DNA from: an uncultured Oscillospiraceae bacterium | Lineage (GTDB): Bacteria > Bacillota > Clostridia > Oscillospirales > Oscillospiraceae | Direction: 5' to 3' | NCBI GenBank assembly: GCA_934660965.1 | Contig: CAKUIM010000025.1 | Span: forward strand, 1 to 32,774 | Length of the DNA: 32,774 nucleotides | Shown here: one piece after another, positions 16,921-25,900 of the stretch | How the letters are laid out: each line of letters starts with the position of its first letter | Position numbering within the stretch: position 1 is the first letter of the stretch | Notes under the pieces: model-generated | Database searches by the model: none | What the model was told of the DNA's origin: nothing | What the model saw: only the letters and a program-made list of their open reading frames with translations | Position numbers and translations under genes: made by a program

Positions 16921-16935
16921 ATTATACGGTATAAT
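16921..16935. promoter_or_regulatory. 15-bp palindrome between SDR gene and liv promoter
   Basis: ATTATAC-G-GTATAAT is a perfect 7-bp dyad around one base. It contains a TATAAT on each strand but no good -35 on either side, so it is more likely a protein-binding dyad than a promoter. It lies 14 bases after the SDR stop and about 39 bases upstream of the liv -35. Confidence 0.4.
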
Positions 16936-16949
16936 GACGGCGATTCTGT

Positions 16950-17681
16950 TCAGATCACAAACCCGCCGTTGGGCGCGAGCACCTGTCCGGTGATGTAGGA
17001 CGCCCCGTCCAGCGCCAGAAAGGCGATGGCCCGGGCCGCCTCCTCGGGCGCGCCGATGCGCCCCAGGGGGGTCTCCTCCGCCAGGGCGGCCAGCTCCTCC
17101 GGCGTCAGATGGCGGTTCATGCCCGTATCAATGGTGCCCGGAGCCGCGCAGTTTACCCGGATTCCGCTTGGCCCAAGCTCTTTGGCCAGGGCCTTTGTCA
17201 GGGCGATCACCGCCCCCTTGGTGGCGGAATAGGCCGCCTCGCAGGAGGCCCCCACCTGCCCCCACATGGAGGACACCGTCACAATGCTGCCGGCCTTGCG
17301 GTGGATAAAATGGGGCAGCACCGCCTGGCAGCAGTGGTATACCCCGTCCACGTTGACGGCAAACAACCGCCGCCAATCTGCATCGTCAATTTCACTGAAC
17401 AATCCCACATGAGATATACCGGCATTGCATATCAAAATGTCAAGTTGACAAAAATTACCCAACACATTGTCAACCATTTGCTCCACCTCGTCCCGGCGGG
17501 ACACGTCGGCCCGGACGGTCATTGCCGGCACGCCTGTGCGCCGCAGCTCCTCCGCCAGGGCCTCGGCCGCCGCCTGGCCGGTGTGATAGTGGACGGCAAT
17601 GCCGCAGCCCCGGGCGGCCAGCTCCCGGGCGGTGGCCGCGCCGATGCCCCGGTCCGCTCCTGTGATCAATGCATATTTCAT
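16950..17681 (-). CDS. Short-chain dehydrogenase/reductase, FabG-like
   Basis: A 243-residue classical SDR using NAD(P)H. Cofactor motif TGADRGIG (7-14), NAG (86-88), catalytic tetrad Asn110, Ser138, Tyr151, Lys155, and the C-terminal AYITGQ-like ending SYITGQVLAPNGGFVI. Length and motifs match 3-oxoacyl-ACP reductase (FabG) and related sugar/alcohol dehydrogenases. It is not in a fatty-acid cluster, so the substrate is open. The frame extends upstream to 17777, but ATG 17681 with GGAGGAAG just before it is the start and gives the normal SDR N-terminus. It is divergent from tRNA-Val. Confidence 0.88.
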   Translation of the reverse strand: MKYALITGADRGIGAATARELAARGCGIAVHYHTGQAAAEALAEELRRTGVPAMTVRADVSRRDEVEQMVDNVLGNFCQLDILICNAGISHVGLFSEIDDADWRRLFAVNVDGVYHCCQAVLPHFIHRKAGSIVTVSSMWGQVGASCEAAYSATKGAVIALTKALAKELGPSGIRVNCAAPGTIDTGMNRHLTPEELAALAEETPLGRIGAPEEAARAIAFLALDGASYITGQVLAPNGGFVI

Positions 17682-17721
17682 AAGCTTCCTCCGCCCTGCG
17701 CCGCGCGCAGCCTTTTGTGCC

Positions 17722-17750
17722 AGTATACCATGGAAAAAAAGCCTTGACAA
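17722..17750 (-). promoter_or_regulatory. Promoter of the SDR gene, sharing its -35 with the tRNA promoter
   Basis: On the minus strand TTGTCA (17745-17750), 17 bases, TATACT (17722-17727). The -35 lies on the opposite strand of the tRNA -35 (17744-17749), so the two sites overlap by five bases. Confidence 0.65.
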
Positions 17751-17772
17751 CTGCCCCTTTAATGGGTATAAT
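17744..17772 (+). promoter_or_regulatory. Perfect-consensus promoter of tRNA-Val
   Basis: TTGACA (17744-17749), exactly 17 bases, TATAAT (17767-17772). Expected start near 17779, about 29 bases before the mature tRNA. Confidence 0.9.
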
Positions 17773-17807
17773 AACATTCGCCCGCTGTGGGAAAAGAGAA
17801 TAAAAAC

Positions 17808-17884
17808 GGACGATTAGCTCAGCTGGTATGAGCATCCGCTTGACGTGCGGAGGGTCACAGGTTCGAGTCCTGTATCGTCCACCA
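17808..17884 (+). tRNA. tRNA-Val (anticodon GAC)
   Basis: A complete cloverleaf: acceptor GGACGAT (17808-17814) with ATCGTCC (17874-17880), D-stem GCTC/GAGC, anticodon stem TCCGC/GCGGA around loop TTGACGT with anticodon GAC at 17842-17844, T-stem ACAGG/CCTGT with loop TTCGAGT, discriminator A and encoded CCA. It reads GUC and GUU. A prophage late region begins right after it, so its 3' half is a likely integration site; the gene is intact. Confidence 0.97.
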
Positions 17885-17925
17885 AATCCGGAAGCCGCTT
17901 ATTTCAACGGCTTCCGGATTTTTTC
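17885..17925 (+). terminator. Terminator of tRNA-Val
   Basis: A perfect 13-bp stem (17885-17897 with 17908-17920), 10-base loop, then TTTTCTT. It starts directly after CCA. Confidence 0.93.
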
Positions 17926-18008
17926 TTACTCTCCCAAGGCTTTGCGGGTTTCGCCTCCCGCAATGCATTTGCATTATTTGCAACTTAAAAGCGGCATTTA
18001 GAAAACAA

Positions 18009-18030
18009 AAATGCACACGAAATGCACACG
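18009..18030. repeat. Tandem 11-bp direct repeat, candidate integrase arm sites
   Basis: Two exact copies of AAATGCACACG (18009-18019 and 18020-18030) lie between the tRNA and the last phage gene in an AT-rich stretch. Paired short direct repeats beside an attachment site are typical arm-type sites for tyrosine integrases. This is inference, since no integrase is in the window. The rest of the 188-base gap (17885-18072) holds only the tRNA terminator and the hairpin at 18031-18056. Confidence 0.4.
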
Positions 18031-18056
18031 AAGAGCGGGCCAACACGCCCGCTCTT
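18031..18056. terminator. Hairpin at the end of the phage gene block
   Basis: A perfect 10-bp stem AAGAGCGGGC (18031-18040 with 18047-18056) and a 6-base loop. It lies 16 bases after the stop of the last minus-strand phage gene. The T-run on the minus strand is interrupted, so terminator strength is uncertain. Confidence 0.65.
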
Positions 18057-18072
18057 CTCTTTCAAATGCTCT

Positions 18073-18381
18073 TTACTTCCTGAACATGCCCTGCAAATTC
18101 ATGACCCGCTCGGCCTGCTCCACAAACCGCTCGTGCATAAAGTTATACACGGCGTCCATGGCCTCCGGCGCCTCCCCGCTTGTCCTGCGGTATTCCTCAA
18201 TCAGGCGTTCCGCACAGCGGTGGAGCATCTCCTGGTGCCCCATCTCCTCCCCGGACAGCTTGTAGAAGATCTGCGCCGTCTCCGGATCGGATGTCTTGTA
18301 CTCCAGCGCCAGCTTCGCGTAAGTGCGGGCGTCCTCCAGCTCGTCCTCGATGTGCTCCGCCAGCAATTTGATCTCTTTCAT
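18073..18381 (-). CDS. Small ferritin-like helical protein, last gene of phage block
   Basis: A 102-residue, almost wholly helical protein. It has a helix with EDELEDARTYAKLA and a second with EEMGHQEMLHRCAERLIEE; acidic residues and ExxH/ExxxH spacing resemble the di-iron sites of the ferritin-like superfamily. It is shorter than a four-helix ferritin (about three helices visible), so it would have to dimerise to complete a site. GGAGG lies 9 bases before the ATG at 18381 and inside the end of the upstream gene, so the two are coupled. Similar small proteins occur in Clostridia prophages; function unknown. Iron binding is only a suggestion from the motif. Confidence 0.6.
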   Translation of the reverse strand: MKEIKLLAEHIEDELEDARTYAKLALEYKTSDPETAQIFYKLSGEEMGHQEMLHRCAERLIEEYRRTSGEAPEAMDAVYNFMHERFVEQAERVMNLQGMFRK

Positions 18382-18385
18382 TTTT

Positions 18386-18721
18386 TCACGCCTCCATAAT
18401 GTACCTGTACAGGCTGTCGAGCTCCCGCTGCGTCAGCTTCAGCGTCACGCCCACCAGAGGGATTTTGACCGGGATCGCCTCGTCTCCGATGTATGGCTTT
18501 GCCGCCTCATACATCGCGTCAAGGTCTACCTCTCCCCGCTCCGCATCGTATACGCCCAGGGCAGAGATCATGCTGTAGCTGCCCAGCACGTCGGGGAGCT
18601 TCGACGCGATCAGCCCGCCGCCTCCGCCCACCACGATCTTCTCCCATCCGGATAGCTTCGGCATCACGTCGCTGTCGATGAACCGCGTAAGGCCCTTTTG
18701 TACCTGTGTGATCGTCACCAT
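18386..18721 (-). CDS. Hypothetical phage protein (111 aa)
   Basis: Family not recognised with confidence. A soluble-looking protein with a conserved-looking centre WEKIVVGGGGGLIASKLPDVLGSY and a C-terminal half ending LTQRELDSLYRYIMEA. The glycine run could form a tight turn or short membrane-associated segment. An ATG two codons upstream (18727) exists, but AAGGGAGG is only two bases from it and eight from the ATG at 18721, so the latter is chosen. Neighbours place it in the phage late block. It stops 4 bases before the ferritin-like gene starts. Confidence 0.6.
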   Translation of the reverse strand: MVTITQVQKGLTRFIDSDVMPKLSGWEKIVVGGGGGLIASKLPDVLGSYSMISALGVYDAERGEVDLDAMYEAAKPYIGDEAIPVKIPLVGVTLKLTQRELDSLYRYIMEA

Positions 18722-18777
18722 AGCCATAGCCTCCCTTTAAGGTCGGGGGCGGCTGTTGCCGCCCCCTCCGTTCCGTT

Positions 18778-19359
18778 TCAGTTCCCGCACCCGCCGCACT
18801 TGGGGATGGGGTTGTACAGGGTCTGCGCCGTGGTGCCCGTGCCGGTGGTCACGTCTGCCACCATCTTGGGGTAGAAGGTCGCGTTTGCGTAGGTCACGAT
18901 GGCGTTGTCCGCGCAGCAGCGCCGCTCCGCCTCGTTGGCCACCGCGCCCAGCAGTTCCGCCTTCACGGCGGCGATGTCCTGACGGGCCAGCGCGAAGCTG
19001 TCCTCCGTCCGCTGGTTGTGTACCGCCTGGCCGCCCAGAGTGGTGCGGATGTCCTTGAGCTCGCCGTCCAGATACTTGTACAGCTCCAGCATCTTTTTGT
19101 CGCCGTAGGAGTTGGCGTCACGCAGCGCGATCTGGGACTGCAGTTCCGCGATCTTGCCCTCCCTGTCCAGCTCGTACCGGGTCACAGGGGTGTTCTCGCT
19201 GCAATTCATGGCGGCAGCGACGCCGGCGGGGGTCGCGCCGAACAGGCCGCCCCAGTTCCCGCCGTTGAGCAGGCCAAGCGCGGTGCCAGCAATGCCAAGC
19301 CCCAGCCCGGCCCCGGCTACCCCCTTAGAGGCAAAACCATTGTTTCTCTCGACTTCCAT
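18778..19359 (-). CDS. Phage protein with Gly-rich N-terminus, coiled coil and Cys-rich tail
   Basis: A 193-residue protein of a kind seen in Clostridia prophages, function unknown. In order it shows a short glycine/alanine-rich hydrophobic stretch (about 12-50, GVAGAGLGLGIAGTALG), a predicted coiled coil (about 65-110), a second helical stretch, and a C-terminal tail ending in KCGGCGN. Cysteines occur in NCSEN, RRCCADN and CGGC, which could bind metal or form disulphides. AAGGAG lies at good distance before the ATG at 19359. A virion or host-modifying role cannot be decided. Confidence 0.6.
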   Translation of the reverse strand: MEVERNNGFASKGVAGAGLGLGIAGTALGLLNGGNWGGLFGATPAGVAAAMNCSENTPVTRYELDREGKIAELQSQIALRDANSYGDKKMLELYKYLDGELKDIRTTLGGQAVHNQRTEDSFALARQDIAAVKAELLGAVANEAERRCCADNAIVTYANATFYPKMVADVTTGTGTTAQTLYNPIPKCGGCGN

Positions 19360-19428
19360 ATGATCGCTCCTTTTTCAGATTTAAGGCGGCCACCTTATGG
19401 ACATATCGTAGCAAGATCCGGCTGCGCC

Positions 19429-19458
19429 AAACCGGCGCAAAACCGGCAGGAAACCGGC
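19429..19458. repeat. Three AAACCGGC repeats in exact 11-bp phase
   Basis: AAACCGGC begins at 19429, 19440 and 19451, one helical turn apart. The array lies between the HTH gene and the 193-residue gene, upstream of the latter. It may be a binding site on one face of the DNA. Confidence 0.55.
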
Positions 19459-19468
19459 ATAGAGCAGA

Positions 19469-19503
19469 ACGAAGGGGCGCACCAAAACGGTGCGCCCCTT
19501 CGT
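19469..19503 (-). terminator. Strong hairpin after the HTH gene
   Basis: A perfect 15-bp stem (19469-19483 with 19489-19503), loop AAAAC, immediately after the minus-strand stop codon. The bases after it on the minus strand are only moderately T-rich (TTCTGCTCT), so it may instead be an mRNA processing or stabilising element. Confidence 0.6.
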
Positions 19504-19742
19504 CATCTGTTGATCTCGTCTGCAATTTTTCCGTATGCTCGCCGCCGGTATCTCGTGACCGTATCCGGGTCAACGTGCAGCATGATCCCGACCTGCACAC
19601 AGCTCTTCCTCCGCACGTCGCACTGGATCAGTGCGGTTTCCTCATCTTCCGGCAGCTCAAACGCCTTGATGTATTCCATGGCCCGCCTTGGGCTCATGGA
19701 GCTGATTATGGCACGAATGGCTTTGTGCTGGCTATTCATCAT
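19503..19742 (-). CDS. Small HTH protein resembling sigma-factor region 4
   Basis: A 79-residue protein whose C-terminal half reads as a helix-turn-helix of the sigma-70 region 4 type (CVQVGIMLHVDPDTVTRYRRRAYGKIA). The N-terminal half (RRAMEYIKAFELPEDEETALIQCDV) is helical and resembles small Clostridia phage proteins of that kind. It may act as a late-gene activator or regulator. The start is uncertain: two adjacent ATGs (19742 and 19739) have no clear Shine-Dalgarno sequence. It is followed at once by a hairpin and then phased repeats that could be its target. Confidence 0.6.
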   Translation of the reverse strand: MMNSQHKAIRAIISSMSPRRAMEYIKAFELPEDEETALIQCDVRRKSCVQVGIMLHVDPDTVTRYRRRAYGKIADEINR

Positions 19743-19769
19743 TGCCCGGCCAGAACTTGCAGAACGCGC

Positions 19770-19907
19770 TTACAGCAGCGCGCGGATGAGGAATGCCGCA
19801 GCCCATAGGAGATTAGAGAGGAAAAACGCCGTTCTCCACGGTCTGGATAAGCGTTCGGCGGCCTTTACCATATCGCCGAAGCTTTCAATGGCCTCCCTAT
19901 CGTTCAT
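19770..19907 (-). CDS. 45-residue single-span membrane protein
   Basis: A charged N-terminus (MNDREAIESFGDMVKAAERL) followed by one membrane segment (about 27-45, AFFLSNLLWAAAFLIRALL) that runs to the stop. GGAG lies 6 bases before the ATG at 19907, so this start is preferred to the upstream open codons. Size and topology would fit a small holin-like or accessory membrane protein, but one-span phage proteins have many roles and none is shown. It lies between the giant gene and the HTH gene. Confidence 0.55.
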   Translation of the reverse strand: MNDREAIESFGDMVKAAERLSRPWRTAFFLSNLLWAAAFLIRALL

Positions 19908-19961
19908 AGCTTCTCCTTTCTTTTTTGTTGTTTGGGGCGCTGGGGGGAGCACCCCTGTGTC

Positions 19962-22900
19962 TCACTTGCCTGTCCCTTTTGCCTCCAGCACCTTCCATCC
20001 GGTGCTCACGCTGTACGGATTCCCGCTCGCGCTCTTGCTCCCGGTGTACAGCTGCCACAGCACGGCCTTCTCGTCCTTGGTCAGGTAGAGGTCATGGTTC
20101 CCGGCCTCCACGTCCCACGGCGCCAGCAGCGCGCCGCTGCCGGTCATGCCGTCAATGGCCGCCTCCACCTCCGCGTTCTTGTAGCTCCCGTTCCCGTCCG
20201 CGTCGTACTTTGGCAGGATCTCCTTCAGCCGCACCCAGGCTTCCGGCTCCACGCCGAAGCTGTCCGCAATCTCATACCTTGCCCGCTCGTTGTCTGTCAT
20301 GACGGACTTCAGCGCCGCGCGCCGGTCTCCGTTCTTCCCGGCGGCGTCAAGGGCCGCCCGCCACTTCTGCACACTGCTGACGGTTTCCTTCCCCTCTTCC
20401 GGCTTCAGCGCGTTCAGGCTGTTTGTCAGCTCATATGCCGCGTCATCGTCCAACCCCGCCGCAATAAAGCTGTCATACCTCGCAGCCTCCGCCGGTATCT
20501 GGCTGTAATACTTGAAGCAGCTGCGCACGGTGTCCGCCTGCTCTGCGGTCAGGTTCTGGCGGTTTACCCAGCGCGAGAACTCCACCGTTTTCTCCGAGGC
20601 TTTGCTGTACTTCTCATTGATGGTGGTGTACTCGTTCTGCACGTTCAGGAAGGCGTCAAAGTCAAGCCCCGCCTGCTGGAATGCCATGATGTCGTCATCC
20701 CGGCTTGTGGCGTAGCTTCCGTCATCCTGCTTTTCGCCGAACAGGTACCTGTACATCTCCCGCTTCTCGCTGTCTGTCAGCGGGCTTTCCGCCAATGCCG
20801 TGCGCTTTGTGTTGGATGCCGCCGCGCCTTTCAGGCTCCCCGCGTTCTTCACATCCAGCAGCACCTGCGTCACCGCGCCCATGTCTGCCTCGCTGTCTGC
20901 CAGCGCGTCCATCAGCTCCCGCTCCTTGTCGGTCGCCATCAGGCCATAGTAGACCACGCTCTTCCCATCGCCCGATATGTCCGCCGCTTGCAGCACTCTC
21001 CGCTCTGCCTCTGCCTTGCTTTCTGTCTCCGTTTTCTTTGTCCCGCGCAGCTCCTGAAGCAGGTTGTAGGCGTCCTCCTGCGGCACTCCGGCCTCCGTCA
21101 TGCCCTGATAGGCCGCGGTCTCCTTTGCGCCCATGCTCCCGAATCCGTTCTCTGCCCACTCCCGCCCGGTTTTCAGTGATGTTTTCCCGAACAACATAGC
21201 CTGTCCCGCGTTCAGCGCGGCCTGCCACGCATTATCGTTGTACACCGGGTATTGCAGCAGGTCGTTTCCCTCCGCATCCACAGAATAGCTGCCGCCTCTG
21301 ATCGTGGCGCTCAAGCCTTGGTAGATCTTCTTCAGCTGCCCGCCGCCGAACGGAAGCGCCAGATAGGTCAGCGGGTTCATCAGCTCTCTGCCCGCCGTCG
21401 CCAATTTCTTCTTGGTGCTCCAGGTGTCGCTCGTCACGGTTTTCAACAGGTTGTCCCAGTCCGGCAGCGCGCTGCTGATCGGCACGCGCCCGCCGCCCAG
21501 CACGCCGCCGATGAACGGCAGTTCCTCTGCTGCATCGCCCAGCACTCCGGTTACGGTATCGTATGCGTTTTGCTTCTCCGTCTGGAAAGACGGCATGTCG
21601 CCCGTCACCGCGCCCACGCCCAGCTCTACAAGGTTCGGCAGCTCATAGCCCGTGATATCACCCACAGTATCATTCAGAATCCCGATTGGGTCAAGCGCCG
21701 GTCTGCGCCCGATGAAATACTCATAAACCTCGTCAAACAGCCAGGCCCCAAGGAAGAACTTGAACAGCGCCGCCGCCAAGGCCGCCAGCCCTTTCTCCTT
21801 ATATGCCCGCGGCATGTCCTTGAACAGGTAGCTTAGCTGGTTGTTTACCTCAAGCTGGAACTGCGTGAACACCTTCGTCAGCGGGTTGTTGCGGTTGAAC
21901 AGCGTCGGCGTGGAGCCTTTGCTGCGGTCTGCCATCACGCCCGCCGTCCAGTTATCCGCCTCCGTCATGGCGGCAGCCTCGCTCATCCCGCGCTTGAGGT
22001 TTTGGTTGTACCGCGCACGCACCAGGCTCCCAGCCGTAAACTGGTCAATGTATTCCATCGGGGAGGACATCGTGGCCGATGCCTTCTGCACCCATGTGCG
22101 CACCAGCGGGTCGCTTCCCTTGCGGTTGGTCAGGAATGCGGACGCGTCCACAATGCCGTCGCTTTCCTTGAAGCTGCGCAGCGTCTGCCACATACCGCGC
22201 AGCAGCTCCCCGCGGTCAAGCATCGCGCCGCCCTGTGTCAGCGGGATGAAGTTTGTCAGCCACGACGCCGGGTTGATGGCTACCATGTTGGCCGCCACGC
22301 GGCTTTCCAGGCCCTTTACAAGGTTGTACATGTTTCTGCCCAGCGCTTGCTCCATGTTTCGGTCTGCGCGGCTCTTTTTGTTGGCCAGCAGGTTCGTGTA
22401 TTCCTCCAGCTCCACCACAAAGTTGGACAGTGCAAACCGCCCGCCCTCGTAGATGCTGTCAATCTTGCTGCGCTTCTCCTCCTCTGTCAGGCGGGTGTCT
22501 GCATATACCGCGTCCGCCTGCTTTTTAAGGCCTTCGTCGCCGGTGCGGTAACGCGCCTGTGTCGCCAGCGCCCGCAGCTTCTGGATGTTGTCCGTCTGGT
22601 AGATCACGTCCGCCACGCCTTCGATGTAACGGTCAAAGCCCTCCACGGCGTCGTATGCCGTTTCAAAACCAAGCCGCTGCTGTGCGTTCCCGAACCACTG
22701 GATGCCCGGGCGGAATGCGTGCGTCAGGCCGTTTATGGTGGTGGGCAGCGCCGTCACCTGCGTGTCGATGCCCAGCGCTTTCCCGAACAGCCCCATGATG
22801 CCGTCTCCGTCCCCCGGCTGGAAGTGCGGGAAATAGCCGCTGCGGTAGTTTACCGGCTCGTACCCGTTGCGCACTCTGACTTCGTTCATCTTCTGGAACA

Positions 22901-25900
22901 GCTCGTCGTAGATACGGCGGAACTCTTCCACCGCGTGCTCGATCTTCGCCTTGTCCAGCTGCGGGTTCTGCTCCCACATCTCCCGCACGATTCCGCGCCA
23001 GTCGCTTAGGGTCTTGCCGTCCCGCTCCGCCATGCGGCCCCTGCTGTTCTCCAGCACCCGGATGTTGTCCATCGCTTCGCCCAACAGCTGCACCGCGTGT
23101 GCCTCGGATATCTGCCCCGCCTTCTGCATGGCCCTGGTCTCCTTGGTGCTTAGGTTCAGCCCCTGCACCCGCTCGCGCATTTTGTTTTTCAGTCGCGTGG
23201 ACTGCGCCTGCGCCTCATGCACCGGCGTGAAGTATTCCGCGATGATAGACTGCGCCAGCTTCTTGTCCTTCACGATGTCAAGGATGTTCCGCTCCATCGT
23301 CTCGCGGGAGTAGAGAATGCCCGCCCGCTTGTCCTTCCAGTCGTTGGCGGTCTCCAGGAACTGATCCGCGGTTTCACGCAGCTTTGCCCGCTGGCTCTTC
23401 TTGTACTCCGTCAGCAGCTTCACCAGCCGCTCATACTCCATCGTGGCCTCATATACGGCGGTGATGCCCTTCACGTTGTCCGTTTTCGGGTTGAGGTGCT
23501 TCAGCTCGATCTCGCCCTTCAGCAGCCGCCCCAGCTGTACATTGTCGTGGTCGGTCAGCAGGTTCTTTGCCTTGGCCTTCTCCGATTCCCACCGCGCCTT
23601 CTTCAGCTGCTTATAGGCTTCCTCTGCCTGTTCTGTCGTTACCGGCACGCCTTCTGCCTTTGCGGCCTTTGCGGTGCGCTCGTCGGCATAGCGCTTCACG
23701 GTGCGCAGGTCTCCGATGGTGTCCCCGATGGCAGAATCAAAGTCGTTCTTCGCCCAGCGTTTGAACTCTTCCGCATCCGGGCCGTAGTACTCTTTCAGGG
23801 ATTTCTCCGCCTTTTCAATGCCTCTGGCCACCTCAAACATGCGCATCAGCTGGTCTGCCGGCTGCGTCAGGTTGTACGGGAACAGCTCCGGGGCCATGCT
23901 CCGCATTTCCTCATAAGCCACCTCCACCGGAGTCCCGCCCTCGTTTACAATCCGCAGGTTCCCGGCGGCGCTCTTTCGGAAATTGTCGAAGTTTGCGATG
24001 TCTTGCTTTTCCTCTTCGGAGATGGTCACGGCCTGCGTGCGAAGCTGATCCTTGATGTCCTTATACTGCCGGTAAAACTCATCGTCCGCCACAATTCCCT
24101 CGCTGTATGCCCGCTCGAACAGCTCCGCCGTCGTCTCTTCCGAAACGCGCCCGGTGGCCAAGTATTCCTCGCTGATCCGCTGCGCGATCTCCTGCAAATA
24201 CTCCCGCTGCGCAAAGCGCGGCACGCCCAGTGCGCGCCCCACGCGCCCCACAAGAGACCGCTCCGCGCGCTTCAGGTAGTCCTGCGCTTTCTTCGGCAGC
24301 GTCGTGCGGATGCTGTCCTTCTTCTCTTCCTCCTCCGCCGTGGGCAGCTCTGCTGCCTGGGCTTCGTCCTCCGTAACGGAATACCGGATATCCTGGGCGT
24401 TCGCCTTTTCCCTCTCCGCTTCCACCTCCGCGTAGGTTTTCAGCTGCGCCTGGGGTACGCTGTCCTCTTCCGTCTGTGCAGAAGTATCCCCCATAATGTC
24501 AGAAAATGGCACACCGTCCAGCTTGACAGTTCCGTCCTCGTATGATATACTGCCAATAGAACCATCTCGCAGAAGCTCTCGGGACGCTATTGTAAGCCCG
24601 AATCGGCGAAGAAGCGGGGCGGTTCTTTTTTTGTCCACATACAAAACATCACTGCCCGCGACGAAGTTCGCGGGATTCTTTTTTGTATATGCGCTGTTGA
24701 CCTTCTGCATATCGTCCAGAACGAAGCCGTTTTCGCTCGGGCGCAGGTCGAGCACAGCCATGACCGGCTCGCCATTCTGTGCCTTCATCGTACCATACAG
24801 CACGACGCGGCTGTTCGCTTTATTCGCGCCGCGCCCCTTGCTTTTCAAAATGAGCACAGGATCATCCAGAAGCTCTGGGATTTTCCCGATCTCATTTATC
24901 GTCATTTCTGGGTGATCTCTCAAAATTCGGCTTATTTTGTCGCCGTTCATGTAGATGTCGCTCTCGATTGCGCCGAGCCCTTGCAGCACGTCGCCAGTAC
25001 TTCCAAGCGTAAAACGCTCCCCGGAGCTCTGGCCCTCATCGTACCATTCACGAATGTTTTCGCTGAAATATGGGTCGATGCTGTAGCTCTCCCCGCCGTC
25101 CGCGAACACCGTGTCCTCGCTGCCGTAGGCCGGGGATGTCTCCCGGCGCTGTTCCGCCGTCAGGGTGCGCCGTGCCGAAGCGTCCCGCGCCTCGATCTCG
25201 CCCGCCGTGTTTTGGTACATCCGCCTATACTCACCCTGTGTGTCCGTCATGCGGCGGCCCAGGTCAAGCAGATCGCGGAACCACTGGTTCGGATACAGCT
25301 CTTCGTAAAGCGCGTCCTGCTCTGCTTCGAGCTTTGCATAACGCTTGCCATCCTCGCTGTTCTCGTCGGACAGGAAAAGCCGCTCCAACTCGCGGTCAAG
25401 CTCTGTGTAGCGGATATACTTGTTCTGCTCGGTGCGCGGCAGCCCGTTCAGTGTCCTGTCGTACTCGTGCTGGAGCCGTTCAGACACAAGGTCGCCGCTT
25501 TCGTACTCCCGGCGTGCCCAGTATTCCGGGCTCGCGCCGCCAGAAAACCCCTCATACCGCTGGATAACGTGCTGGATTTCATGCACCAGTGTGCTCTCCG
25601 GCGCGTTGCGCAGCTCGTTGGACACGGTAATTGTGTCTGTCTCTCTGTTGTACCTCCCTTTGGTGCCTCTGTCGAGGTTTCTGAATTCCAATCTTGTCTT
25701 GCGTAGCTGCGGATAGTTCCGGAACAATTCATCGTGATACAGATAATCCTCCAGCTGCCATCCTTCCGTTTCCCCGTTTTTTACAGTCGTTCCCCAGATG
25801 TTTTTCAGTTTTTCAAATTCTTCTCGCTCTTCCGATGTCATCCCGCCCGTTGTTAATCCGAGCGCTTCGCTGTTTGCTTTTTCAAGAAGTTCTCTGTATC

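Noticed and set aside
16921..16935. Bidirectional promoter at ATTATACGGTATAAT
   Set aside because: Both strands show a TATAAT but neither has an acceptable -35 at 16-18 bases; kept only as a dyad.
19770..19952. Start of the small membrane protein at 19952
   Set aside because: The added 15 residues are encoded across the ribosome site that serves the ATG at 19907.
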